Source: Acinetobacter sp. TR3
Lineage (GTDB): Bacteria; Pseudomonadota; Gammaproteobacteria; Pseudomonadales; Moraxellaceae
Direction of reading: 5' to 3'
Assembly: GCF_027105055.1 (NCBI RefSeq)
Contig: NZ_CP114264.1
Span: 1,178,001-1,242,000 of the forward strand
Length of the DNA: 64,000 nucleotides
The first letter of the stretch is position 1. Each line of letters begins with the position of its first letter. The notes below the pieces were generated by a model. That model ran no database searches, was not told the origin of the DNA, and saw only the letters and a list, made by a program, of their open reading frames with translations. Positions 49,476 to 58,141 of the stretch are shown piece after piece. The translations under genes were made by a program, and so were the position numbers.

Positions 49476-51443
49476 ATGTCTACAAAATTAACGCATGTCC
49501 TTTTAATAGGAGTCGGTTTATTTTCATCAACTTGGGTTGTGGCAGCAGTTAAAGAATATGATTTAACAATCGCTGAGCAAACGGTGAATATCACAGGTAA
49601 GCCTTTAAAACGAATTACGGTTAATGGGAAATTTGTTGCACCTCTTCTTGAGTTTGAGGAAGGTGATGATGCTATTATTCGTGTCCATAACAAGCTAAAA
49701 AAACAAGATTCTTCTATTCATTGGCACGGGTTAATTCTACCGGGCATCATGGATGGCGTACCCGGATTTAATCAGTTTGACGGTATTGCCCCTAATAAGA
49801 CCTACGAATATAAGTTTAAGGTACGCCAAAATGGTACCTATTGGTATCATTCGCATAGTAAAGGTCAAGAACAAGAGGGCTTGTATGGTCCGTTAGTCAT
49901 TTACCCCAAAAATAGGACACCTTTAACTGTAGCTGAGAAAACAGATAAGGATTATGTCGTATTACTTTCAGATTTTCATGATTCAACTAGTGATAAAATC
50001 ATGAATAATCTAAAGAAAGAAGCTGACTATTATCAGAACCGTCGTGAAACTGTTTTTGATGTTTTTAAACAAATTAAAAAAGATGGTTTAAAAGCAACAT
50101 GGCAAGACCGTTCGATGTGGAACCAGATGCGAATGCTCAAGACAGATATGTCTGATGTGACAAAATATACTTTTTTGATGAATGGTAAGACTCCAGAACA
50201 AAATTGGACTGGTAATTTTAAGACGGGTGAAAAAGTACGTCTTCGGTTTATTAATGCCTCAGCAATGTCATTCTTTGACGTCAGAATCCCTAACTTGAAA
50301 ATGACGGTAGTCAGTGCAGATGGGCAACCAGTGAAACCTGTTCCGGTTGATGAATTCAGAATAGGGACGGCTGAAACGTATGATGTTATTGTAGAACCCA
50401 AACAATCAAATTATCAAATTGAAGCAGAATCAATTGATAGGAGTGGTTTTTCAGTTGGTTCCTTACATGATGAGAATACTCCTCCAATAAATCAAATCAA
50501 AATGCCGAAGTCACGTCCTCGTTCTTTATTAACTATGGAAGATATGGGGATGGGGCATGATATGTCTTCTATGGCGGGCATGAATCACGACATGTCTTCA
50601 ATGAAAGGCATGGATCATGATATGTCGTCTATGACAGACAGCTCAAAAGATCAGTCAATGTCTGGAATGAACCATGACATGTCTTCAATGAAAGGCATGG
50701 ATCACGATATGTCGTCTATGACAGACAGCTCAAAAGATCAGTCAATGTCTGGAATGAACCATGACATGTCTTCAATGAAAGGCATGGATCACGATATGTC
50801 GTCTATGACAGACAGCTCAAAAGATCAATCTATGTCAGGTATGAACCATGGCATGCAAATGACTACATCTAATGCACCTACACAAGAAAAGAATGGTGAT
50901 GTTGTATATGGCTGGGCAAATGCTTCAACACCTGTTGGTCAAAAAGCACTTCAATATAGTGACTTACAATCTTTAAAGCCTCAACCAGATACTCGTGCCC
51001 CTGAACGTGAAATGGAAATCCGTCTTGGTGGGAACATGGAGCGCTATATTTGGACAATTAATGGTAAGAAGTTTAATGAAACAGAACCATTCAAAGTGAA
51101 ATACGGGGAACGTATACGCTTGAAATTTGTGAATGACAGTATGATGGCTCACCCAATGCACTTGCACGGTATGTTTATGCAGCTTGAAAATGGTCAAGAT
51201 CCAAGTAATATGCCAAATAAACACACGATCATTGTGCCACCGGGGAAAACAGTTACAACTTTACTTACTGCTGATGAATTGGGTGAATGGGCTATCCACT
51301 GCCATTTGTTATATCACATGGCAGCTGGAATGATGAACAAACTCATTGTGGCAAATGTAGATAGCAATGATGATGATACGAAAAGTATCGTTGCCCAACC
51401 TCAAACTAGCCATGAGGGAGTGAATCAACATGCACATCACTAA
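49476..51443 (+). CDS. copA: Multicopper oxidase CopA (PcoA type)
   Basis: A 655-residue periplasmic enzyme that oxidises Cu(I) to less toxic Cu(II). The copper ligands are His82/His84 (HWHGL), His125/His127 (WYHSHS), His559/His562/His564 (HPMHLHG) and HCHLLYHMAAGM starting at His608, with Cys609 as the type 1 ligand and Met619 axial. Residues about 360-465 form a Met/His-rich insert with three identical 29-residue repeats. The N-terminus (KLTHVLLIGVGLFSSTWVVAA) is Sec-like without the twin-arginine usual for PcoA. It overlaps copB by 14 bases. Confidence 0.95.
   Translation: MSTKLTHVLLIGVGLFSSTWVVAAVKEYDLTIAEQTVNITGKPLKRITVNGKFVAPLLEFEEGDDAIIRVHNKLKKQDSSIHWHGLILPGIMDGVPGFNQFDGIAPNKTYEYKFKVRQNGTYWYHSHSKGQEQEGLYGPLVIYPKNRTPLTVAEKTDKDYVVLLSDFHDSTSDKIMNNLKKEADYYQNRRETVFDVFKQIKKDGLKATWQDRSMWNQMRMLKTDMSDVTKYTFLMNGKTPEQNWTGNFKTGEKVRLRFINASAMSFFDVRIPNLKMTVVSADGQPVKPVPVDEFRIGTAETYDVIVEPKQSNYQIEAESIDRSGFSVGSLHDENTPPINQIKMPKSRPRSLLTMEDMGMGHDMSSMAGMNHDMSSMKGMDHDMSSMTDSSKDQSMSGMNHDMSSMKGMDHDMSSMTDSSKDQSMSGMNHDMSSMKGMDHDMSSMTDSSKDQSMSGMNHGMQMTTSNAPTQEKNGDVVYGWANASTPVGQKALQYSDLQSLKPQPDTRAPEREMEIRLGGNMERYIWTINGKKFNETEPFKVKYGERIRLKFVNDSMMAHPMHLHGMFMQLENGQDPSNMPNKHTIIVPPGKTVTTLLTADELGEWAIHCHLLYHMAAGMMNKLIVANVDSNDDDTKSIVAQPQTSHEGVNQHAHH
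50580..50840 (+). repeat. Three in-frame 87-bp tandem repeats inside copA
   Basis: Units start at 50580, 50667 and 50754 and encode the same 29 residues (MNHDMSSMKG, MDHDMSSMTD, SSKDQSMSG). They are almost identical in DNA, with a partial fourth copy at 50841. Such repeats can change number by slippage without breaking the frame. Confidence 0.93.
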
Positions 51444-52314
51444 ACAGTTATATTCAAAAACAATTTTATCTGTTGCTTTAATTGGCTTAGCGGGTATGGC
51501 ATTTGCGAATGATAATTCGACTGAAAATCTAAATAAGAGTACGTCAAGTATGAGTGTGCTTTTACGCGAATCAGGCGGATTAGGCTATGTTGAACGTAAT
51601 ACTGATCAAAAGTCTTCAAACAGCAAAGGGTCTGAAACTTTAGCTTTTAGCCAAAATCATATGAACGAGCATGGTGGGCAAATTTATCAGACAACTAAAT
51701 TTTCCAATGAGTGGATAGTTGATAAAGATGGAAAGGGCAGCTTAGGTTCGAGTTTCGAGGCATTGATTGGAACAGATGAAAATCGAATGTTTGTTGAAGC
51801 TAATATGAATAAAGCGGAGAGTAATGATCCCAAATATGATGTATCAGCTCTTTACAGTAGAAATGTTGCACCATTTTGGGATGTACAAGCTGGGGTAAGG
51901 TATAGTGAGGACAAAAATAACCGTAATAGTAATCGCATTGATGGCGTTATTGGATTATTAGGCCTTGCACCTTATTTCTTTGAGACAAAAGCCTACCTTT
52001 ATGGTGGTGAAAATAATTTTTGGGGAGCTAGTTTTGATTTCGACCGTGATTTATTACTCACTCAAAAGTTGATTACTCAGCCATATATTGAAGCAGATGT
52101 TGTGTTTAATGATAATTCTGACTTTGCATCAAAGACGGGGTTGTCAGAATTGAAGACAGGTATTAAAACTCGTTATGAGATTACCAAACGTATCAGACCA
52201 TTTGTTGATATAGCCTATCAATATGAGAAAGGAAAAAAATCAACTCCTTTTCAAGAAGCAACAGATTCTGAAAAGGGATGGCTATATGGTGCAGGTATTG
52301 AATTAGTTTTCTAA
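51430..52314 (+). CDS. copB: Outer-membrane copper resistance protein CopB (PcoB type)
   Basis: A 294-residue protein with a signal peptide ending AFA and a predicted beta-barrel ending in ELVF. The blocks SFEALIGTDENRMFVEANMNK, VQAGVRYSEDK, VIGLLGLAPYFFETKAYLY and ITQPYIEADVV match the PcoB/CopB family, which acts with CopA in copper resistance. The Met-rich N-terminal region of Pseudomonas CopB is missing; the Met-rich function may have shifted to CopA and the small upstream protein. It overlaps copA and ends just before a hairpin. Confidence 0.9.
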   Translation: MHITKQLYSKTILSVALIGLAGMAFANDNSTENLNKSTSSMSVLLRESGGLGYVERNTDQKSSNSKGSETLAFSQNHMNEHGGQIYQTTKFSNEWIVDKDGKGSLGSSFEALIGTDENRMFVEANMNKAESNDPKYDVSALYSRNVAPFWDVQAGVRYSEDKNNRNSNRIDGVIGLLGLAPYFFETKAYLYGGENNFWGASFDFDRDLLLTQKLITQPYIEADVVFNDNSDFASKTGLSELKTGIKTRYEITKRIRPFVDIAYQYEKGKKSTPFQEATDSEKGWLYGAGIELVF

Positions 52315-52324
52315 ATATTTCATT

Positions 52325-52361
52325 AAGAATGAATAATGGTGATATTCCATTGTTCATTCTT
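52325..52361. terminator. Hairpin between convergent copB and cadR-type genes
   Basis: A 15-base stem AAGAATGAATAATGG/CCATTGTTCATTCTT with one G-T pair and a seven-base loop. A T-rich stretch follows on the plus strand. It probably ends both transcripts. Confidence 0.75.
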
Positions 52362-52363
52362 AA

Positions 52364-52768
52364 TTATTTTAAACTTACGGATAACCCTTCAAGTACTTTA
52401 CAATAGTTAATTTCCAAAAAACCAGAGCATTTACTTCTTAAATCAGAAAGTTGTTGCTTAAGCTGAATCTGTTTTTGGATATTTTGTTCTAATTGATGAA
52501 TATGTTTATCAACTAAGATGTTAATAGAATTACAGTTTCCACAAGGTTTGTCTTTGTATGCTAATAAAATTTTAATTTCGTCCAAGCTCATATTCAAAGT
52601 TCGGCAATTAAGAATAAATAGAAGCCGCTCTAAGTGGTCTTTGTTATAAAGTCGATAATTAGCTTCCGAACGATTAGGGGCTAGTAATAAAGCTTCTTTT
52701 TCATAAAATCGTATTGTAACAACAGGGCAACCAGATAGCTGGGATAATTCACCAATTTTTAAGTTCAT
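52364..52768 (-). CDS. cadR: MerR-family Cd(II)/Pb(II)-type regulator (CadR/PbrR)
   Basis: A 134-residue MerR-type activator. The N-terminal winged helix reads KIGELSQLSGCPVVTIRFYEKEALL. Metal-binding cysteines are Cys76 and Cys79 (KPCGNC), Cys114 (RSKCSG) and Cys123 (NYCKVL), resembling the CadR/PbrR thiol set for soft divalent metals rather than the CueR or ZntR patterns. It is divergent from the cation exporter and its operator lies in between. The real inducer (Cd, Pb, Zn or Co) cannot be read from the sequence. Confidence 0.85.
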   Translation of the reverse strand: MNLKIGELSQLSGCPVVTIRFYEKEALLLAPNRSEANYRLYNKDHLERLLFILNCRTLNMSLDEIKILLAYKDKPCGNCNSINILVDKHIHQLEQNIQKQIQLKQQLSDLRSKCSGFLEINYCKVLEGLSVSLK

Positions 52769-52786
52769 TTCAAGTCACCTAATCTA

Positions 52787-52817
52787 TTGACTCTATAGTA
52801 GCTATAGGGATTTTAAT
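52787..52817 (+). promoter_or_regulatory. MerR-type operator-promoter of the exporter-feoAB unit
   Basis: A TTGACT -35 (52787-52792) and TTTAAT -10 (52812-52817) are separated by 19 bases, the stretched spacing that MerR-type activators correct. Between and over them lies the dyad ACTCTATAG-TAG-CTATAGGG, very close to known PbrR/CadR/ZntR operators. Confidence 0.9.
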
Positions 52818-52834
52818 ATGCAATACGTGAAGAT

Positions 52835-54133
52835 ATGACTATAGGCACATCAATGAGTGGTTGCGGTTGTAATCAAGAAAGTTCTTGTGAAGACACTAAG
52901 CAAAAACAAAATGAATCAAAAACAGATTCTTGTAAAATTAAAGATTTAGCTACAGAAGAAAGTAAAAGTTCTTGTTGCGATAATGAGGTACAGCAAGAAC
53001 CTACCCCTGATGAAAAAGATTCCTGCGGTAGTAAGCAGTCGAATTCATGCTGTGGCCCAGATACTATAAATTTACCAGAGCAAGTTCGTGGCAATGAAAG
53101 TATAGTGGCTTTCATCAGTGACTATAGCATCCCGAAAATGGATTGTTCCACAGAGGAACAAATGGTTCGGATGACTTTATCTCCATTGGTAGATGTTAAG
53201 AGCTTGGTTTTTGATTTGCCGAATCGAAACCTAAAAGTTCTGCATAATGGTGAAAGTAATGAAATCACTGCAAAACTTGAAGCTCTTGGATTTGGGGCAA
53301 AATTAAATAAAACTGAAGTTTATGAAAATAAAGAACAAGCACAAGAAGCTAGTACTTTTCTGATTCCGAAGATGGATTGTTCGGCAGAAGAGCAAATGGT
53401 AAGAATGGCACTTTCTCCCTTGCATGAAGTTAAAGGTTTATCTTTTGATTTGGCGCAAAGACAGTTAGTTGTTTTCCATACCAATGGGATTAATGAAATT
53501 ACCACAAAACTTGAAGCCCTTGGCTTTGGTGCAAAGCTTGTGGAAACGGTAAAAGCTACGGGGGAATTGCCTGAAGCACCTGATCCAACTAAGCAGGCGA
53601 AAGTACTAAAATTATTATTAGCGATCAATGGTGTTCTTTTTTTTATTGAATTCATAAGTGGCATTATCGCCGAATCTACAGGTCTTATTGCCGACTCTCT
53701 TGATATGTTTGCTGATGCTGCTGTTTATGGTATAGCACTTTATGTAGTAGGAAAAGCAGCTAAGTACCAAGTAAAAGCAGCTCATTTCGCTGGTTGGATT
53801 CAATTGTCATTAGCTCTTGTTGTTATTGTTGATGTGATTAGGCGCTTTATTCTAGGTAGTGAGCCTGAATCTAGCATAATGATTATTATTGCTTTCTGTG
53901 CACTTATTGCAAATGTTGCCTGTCTCTATTTATTGACAGGCCACAAAAATGGAGGTGCCCATATGAAAGCAAGTTGGATATTCACCGCAAATGATGTAAT
54001 CGTTAATATGGGAGTCATTTTTGCCGGTGTACTTGTGACATGGACTAGCTCAGCTTACCCTGATTTGATTATTGGTATCCTCGTTTCATTGTTCGTGCTT
54101 AACGGCGCTAGAAAAATTTTGGCGTTGAAATAA
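52835..54133 (+). CDS. Cation diffusion facilitator with Cys-rich tail and two HMA-like domains
   Basis: A 432-residue inner-membrane metal exporter. The N-terminal 85 residues hold many Cys clusters (CGCNQESSC, SSCCDN, SNSCCG). Two near-copies of an HMA-like domain follow (about 95-160 and 172-238), each with PKMDCSxEEQMVRM and LEALGFGAKL. The CDF membrane domain (about 250-432) shows SLDMFADAAVYGIALY and KASWIFTANDVIVNMGV with the Asp metal site. The start is uncertain: ATG 52835 is close to the predicted transcript start, and ATG 52853 (MSGCGC) is a good alternative. It is the first gene under the CadR-type promoter. Confidence 0.85.
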   Translation: MTIGTSMSGCGCNQESSCEDTKQKQNESKTDSCKIKDLATEESKSSCCDNEVQQEPTPDEKDSCGSKQSNSCCGPDTINLPEQVRGNESIVAFISDYSIPKMDCSTEEQMVRMTLSPLVDVKSLVFDLPNRNLKVLHNGESNEITAKLEALGFGAKLNKTEVYENKEQAQEASTFLIPKMDCSAEEQMVRMALSPLHEVKGLSFDLAQRQLVVFHTNGINEITTKLEALGFGAKLVETVKATGELPEAPDPTKQAKVLKLLLAINGVLFFIEFISGIIAESTGLIADSLDMFADAAVYGIALYVVGKAAKYQVKAAHFAGWIQLSLALVVIVDVIRRFILGSEPESSIMIIIAFCALIANVACLYLLTGHKNGGAHMKASWIFTANDVIVNMGVIFAGVLVTWTSSAYPDLIIGILVSLFVLNGARKILALK

Positions 54134-54143
54134 GGTGCAGACA

Positions 54144-54401
54144 ATGAATTTATTTCAAGTAAAGCAAGACCAAATTGTAAAAATCATTGATCTTAAAAAG
54201 GGTGATCAGTATCAAGATAAAAATGATCCTGTTCTAGAGCGTTTAGAACTGCTGGGCTTTAGAGTAGGTGAATCCTTACAAGTACTTGCAAAAGGGCTTT
54301 TTGGTGGTGACGCCGTATTGGTTCAAATTGAAACCTCACGTTTCGCATTAAGAAAAAATGAAGCAGAACGAATTTTTGTAGAGATTACCAATGAACACTA
54401 A
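54144..54401 (+). CDS. feoA: FeoA-domain protein
   Basis: An 85-residue SH3-like FeoA protein: KIIDLKKGDQY, LERLELLGFRVGESLQVLAKG and GGDAVLVQIETSRFALRKNEAERI are the family blocks. FeoA assists FeoB in ferrous iron uptake. AAGG lies before the ATG at 54144; an in-frame GTG at 54135 is less likely. It follows the CDF exporter by 10 bases and overlaps feoB by 11, so it belongs to the same CadR-controlled unit, an unusual context for an iron-import gene. Confidence 0.88.
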   Translation: MNLFQVKQDQIVKIIDLKKGDQYQDKNDPVLERLELLGFRVGESLQVLAKGLFGGDAVLVQIETSRFALRKNEAERIFVEITNEH

Positions 54402-56220
54402 AAATATTGCACTCGTTGGTAATCCCAATTGCGGTAAAACATCACTTTTTAACACCCTCACAGGGACTCGTCAAAAAGTTGCTAATTATGCTGGGGTAAC
54501 GGTAGAACGGAAAGAGGGTTTTTTTAAATTACCTTCTGGCGATACTGTACGAGTACTGGATTTACCTGGGACTTACAGTTTAAAGCCAAGTAGTTTAGAT
54601 GAAGAAGTAACTAGAGCAGTCTGTTTTGGCGAGTTAAAAGGTGAAGTTATACCTGATATTTTTGTATGTGTTGTGGATGCTACGAATCTTCATCTTCATT
54701 TAAGTCTTGTACTTGAAGTCAGAGCTTTAAACAGACCAATGTTACTTGTTCTTAACATGATGGATGAGGTTAGAAAACGTGGTATCTCGATTGACACATC
54801 AAAATTATCTCAGCTCTTAGGTATTCCTGTTGTTGAATCGATAGCTGTAAAGACAAAAGGGATTCAGGGTTTATTAACGCAGTTAGACCAAAAAAATTTG
54901 TTTATTTCCCCTTATCATTCTGATCTAAATCATTTCGACCAAATCAAAGATATTACAAAACAGGTCATATTGAAGAATGATAATGGTGATAAACGAACGG
55001 CTATCTTAGACAAAATATTCTTACATCCATTTTTTGGATTATTAATATTGACCTTTACCATGTTTGTAATGTTTCAGGCTGTTTTCATTTGGGCACAACC
55101 CTTCATTGCATTTATTGAAAATTCGATTACATGGTTTAGTGGGGCTGTTGGACCTTTAATTTCGCACCAACTTCTAAGAAGTTTGATTGTTGACGGTGTG
55201 ATTGCGGGTGCAGGTAGTGTGCTTGCCTATATGCCTCAAATTCTGATCTTATTTTTCTTTATTTTAGTTTTAGAGGAATCAGGTTACTTACCTAGAGCTG
55301 CCTTTTTGTTGGATAAACTGATGTCTAAAGCAGGCTTAAGTGGGCGTTCATTTATTCCGTTGCTTTCAAGCTTTGCCTGTGCCATCCCAGGAATTATGGC
55401 AACACGGAGTATCAGTTCTGAAAGAGATCGTTTGGCAACGATTATGATTGCACCTTTGATGACGTGTTCTGCACGATTACCTGTATATGCTTTGCTGATC
55501 GCTGCATTCATTCCAAACAAGTTGGTTTATGGTTGGCTCAGTTTACAAGGTCTAGTTCTGTTCGGGCTTTACATGTCAGGAATCGTATCCGCTTTATTGG
55601 TTTCTTTATTCCTGAAATTAGTAAGAAAAGATAAAACTGAAAGTATTTTCATTTTTGAATTACCTACATACCGTATTCCAGATGTTCGAAATGTAGCTTT
55701 GGGGCTTTATGATAGAGCGACTATATTCTTAAAAAGAGTTGGTGGAATTATTGTCGCACTTTCTATTTTATTATGGTTCTTGGTAACGTTCCCATTACCA
55801 CCTGATAACCCAACAATGCCACCAATCAATTATAGTATTGCTGGACAGTTAGGACATCTAATCCATCCAATATTTGCTCCGATTGGATTTACGTGGGAAA
55901 TTTGTATTGCTTTGATTCCTGCCATGGCAGCTCGTGAAGTGATTATTGCTGCATTAGGGGTAATCTATGCAATGTCTGGTGATGAGAATGCAGTTACCCA
56001 AACCTTATTATCTCAAATATCGGGTCCTGATGGATGGGGACTAGCGACAGGGATGTCACTATTGGTTTGGTTTATCTTTGCTCCACATTGTTTAGCAACA
56101 TTGGCAACTATCAGAAGAGAAACAGGGAGTTGGAAACAGCCAACCATAATGGCCATCTATCTTTTCTCGTTGGCCTACTTATTCTCTTTCATAACTTATC
56201 AAGTTGTGAGTCGTTTTTAA
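54391..56220 (+). CDS. feoB: FeoB-type ferrous iron transporter
   Basis: A 609-residue G-protein-coupled membrane transporter. GTPase motifs are G1 GNPNCGKTS (residues 10-18), the G2 threonine in NYAGVTVER, G3 DLPGTYSL and G4 NMMDE. The membrane part has the two gate regions (PLLSSFACAIPGIMATR and IPAMAAREVI) with the conserved Cys. It is shorter than E. coli FeoB (about 770), missing C-terminal extension. Lying downstream of a metal exporter under a CadR/PbrR-type promoter, it may replace iron lost to metal stress or carry another divalent metal; this is inference. Confidence 0.92.
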   Translation: MNTKNIALVGNPNCGKTSLFNTLTGTRQKVANYAGVTVERKEGFFKLPSGDTVRVLDLPGTYSLKPSSLDEEVTRAVCFGELKGEVIPDIFVCVVDATNLHLHLSLVLEVRALNRPMLLVLNMMDEVRKRGISIDTSKLSQLLGIPVVESIAVKTKGIQGLLTQLDQKNLFISPYHSDLNHFDQIKDITKQVILKNDNGDKRTAILDKIFLHPFFGLLILTFTMFVMFQAVFIWAQPFIAFIENSITWFSGAVGPLISHQLLRSLIVDGVIAGAGSVLAYMPQILILFFFILVLEESGYLPRAAFLLDKLMSKAGLSGRSFIPLLSSFACAIPGIMATRSISSERDRLATIMIAPLMTCSARLPVYALLIAAFIPNKLVYGWLSLQGLVLFGLYMSGIVSALLVSLFLKLVRKDKTESIFIFELPTYRIPDVRNVALGLYDRATIFLKRVGGIIVALSILLWFLVTFPLPPDNPTMPPINYSIAGQLGHLIHPIFAPIGFTWEICIALIPAMAAREVIIAALGVIYAMSGDENAVTQTLLSQISGPDGWGLATGMSLLVWFIFAPHCLATLATIRRETGSWKQPTIMAIYLFSLAYLFSFITYQVVSRF

Positions 56221-56224
56221 TCTA

Positions 56225-56260
56225 GAGCATGGTTGTTGATTCATATCAACAACCATGCTC
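56225..56260. terminator. Perfect hairpin after feoB
   Basis: Perfect 16-base stem GAGCATGGTTGTTGAT/ATCAACAACCATGCTC with loop TCAT. A true T-run is lacking. Confidence 0.75.
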
Positions 56261-56351
56261 TTGTCTAAGTAATTATTTAAATTAATTATAGGATTGTTAT
56301 TTTACTAAGAATCTGTAAAACTAAAAAAGCTTAAATTTTGGTCATGACATT

Positions 56352-56756
56352 ATGCACTGGTTAAAAACATGCCTTTCGCTGTTTTTATCATTTGCTATCC
56401 TCATCGTAGGATCGGCAGCAGCAGCTGCATCTGTACATAGTCCATGTTTAATGTCATCTCAAGATATGCAACCCATGCAAATGATGAATTCTGAAGATCA
56501 TGAAAAAGCAAGTGCTATGCACATGGATTGTATGAAAGCTGAAGTAAAGATTAAGAAGCAATTACATGATCCATCATGTATGTCTAAGCAAGATTGTATT
56601 ATGTCATTTTCTAAAATTGCATATACATCTACAGCACTAGGTGTTTTGCAATCTATGGTTTCTTCCCCTGTGGAACAGTCTGCTTTTTCTCCATTAAATC
56701 AAAATTTCACCTCATCTGATCCTTCCAATTTATGGAAACCCCCACGCTCTAATTAA
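56352..56756 (+). CDS. Small exported Met/Cys-rich protein preceding cusCBA
   Basis: A 134-residue protein with a signal peptide (LKTCLSLFLSFAILIVGSAAAAA) and a mature part rich in Met, Cys and His (CLMSSQDMQPMQMMNSEDHEKASAMHMDCMK, then SCMSKQDCIM). This composition suggests copper binding in the periplasm. It lies 80 bases before the CusC-type gene and probably heads that operon. No named family was recognised, but similar small proteins often precede cus-type genes in Acinetobacter islands. Confidence 0.7.
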   Translation: MHWLKTCLSLFLSFAILIVGSAAAAASVHSPCLMSSQDMQPMQMMNSEDHEKASAMHMDCMKAEVKIKKQLHDPSCMSKQDCIMSFSKIAYTSTALGVLQSMVSSPVEQSAFSPLNQNFTSSDPSNLWKPPRSN

Positions 56757-56836
56757 TTTGATGACTAATCATCATTCATAGAGTTTTCTATGGATGTTCT
56801 GCACGTGCGCGTGTACATCATTTTAGAGCTAAAAAT

Positions 56837-58141
56837 ATGAACTTTAATAAAGAAAAGCTGTCCCTAAAATGGGGTGGATGCTCAATTGCGACGATCTGTT
56901 TTTTCTTGAGTTATGGTCATGCTTATGCCCAGCCATTGACTTTGGATACAGCATTGAAGCTTGCTGAGCAATATGCACCTACTCTAAGGGCCAATAGTGC
57001 TCAGATTGAAGGCGCTGAGAATATGGTTTCAGCTTCCGGTATCTTACCCAATCCTAAACTGTTTGTTGGCTTAGATAATTACCCCGTGTCTGGCGATGCC
57101 GCATGGTCAGTCACACAAGAAGGCATGACGATGAAAAAGATTGGCATCATGCAAGATTTTCCAAATCGTGCCAAAAGATTGGCCGAAATAGAATTAGCAA
57201 AAGCTGAATTGGGTTCAGCTAATGCTCAGACAGAAATTCTTCGTATTGAGTTACGTCAAAAAGTAGCATCGGTATGGCTTAAGCGTTTTTATCTTGAGCG
57301 TAAACTGGCCTTATATGATGACCTTCTTTCAGAAAATGGATTGTTATTCCAGATTACGCAGACACAGGTTACATCTGGTCGGACTATGGTTACTAATGCG
57401 ATTTCCCCTAAGCTGGACAAAACGGTTTTACTTGATCAAAAAGATGATTTACTTCGAGATTTAAATAAAGCAAAGCTAGAATTACACCGATTAATCAGTG
57501 CGGATTCTAGTCGTACAACTGAAATAGAAAGTTTGCCTAGCCAAGAACCTGTAATTAATTTTGATACATCACGTTTATATCATCATCTGCATCAACTTCC
57601 TGAATTGAAAGCATTTCAAGCAGAAAGGCAAACTGCTGAAGCCAAACTTAAGCAAGCCCAAGCCCTTCAAAAACCAGATTGGGGTATTGAGCTTGCCTAT
57701 CAGCATCGTGCTCCTGAATTTGGAGATATGATTGGTGTACAACTGACAACAGAACTACCAATATTTTCAAAAAAACGTAGTGGTCCGCTCATTCAGGCAG
57801 CATTAGCTGAACAAAATCGGATTACAGCAGATCAGGAGATAAAATACCGCGACCATCTCACCATGTTAGATGAGGGGCTATCGGATTTAAAAGCTCTTGA
57901 AAGACAAATCCAACGTACCGTTCAAAGTACACTTCCTTTGGCTAAAGAAAAAGTAACTTTACAGTTAGCAAGTTATCAGGCTGGTAAAGCCAATTTGTCA
58001 GATGTCATTGAGACACGACAAGCATTACTAAATCAGCGATTACGTCTCATCGATTTACAACAACAGCAAGCAATTATCAAAGCCCAGCTCTATTTTTCTT
58101 TTGTAGAACCCACCTTAAACCATGCTGAGGAGTCAAGATAA
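56837..58141 (+). CDS. cusC: TolC-type outer-membrane efflux protein (CusC type)
   Basis: A 434-residue outer-membrane channel of the TolC family. A signal peptide (ending AYA/QP) is followed by two outer-membrane-efflux repeats with long coiled helices (LDTALKLAEQYAPTLRANSAQIEGAENM and the ALLNQRLRLIDLQQQQAIIKAQ end). It would form the exit duct of the CusCBA copper pump. It shares its last base with the ATG of cusB (ATAATG), so the genes are coupled. The metal type is inferred from cusA and cusF. Confidence 0.9.
   Translation: MNFNKEKLSLKWGGCSIATICFFLSYGHAYAQPLTLDTALKLAEQYAPTLRANSAQIEGAENMVSASGILPNPKLFVGLDNYPVSGDAAWSVTQEGMTMKKIGIMQDFPNRAKRLAEIELAKAELGSANAQTEILRIELRQKVASVWLKRFYLERKLALYDDLLSENGLLFQITQTQVTSGRTMVTNAISPKLDKTVLLDQKDDLLRDLNKAKLELHRLISADSSRTTEIESLPSQEPVINFDTSRLYHHLHQLPELKAFQAERQTAEAKLKQAQALQKPDWGIELAYQHRAPEFGDMIGVQLTTELPIFSKKRSGPLIQAALAEQNRITADQEIKYRDHLTMLDEGLSDLKALERQIQRTVQSTLPLAKEKVTLQLASYQAGKANLSDVIETRQALLNQRLRLIDLQQQQAIIKAQLYFSFVEPTLNHAEESR

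Noticed and set aside
50580..50840. CRISPR-like array
   Set aside because: The 87-base units have no spacers, are in frame within copA and encode a Met/His-rich domain. No CRISPR array or cas gene was seen in the window.
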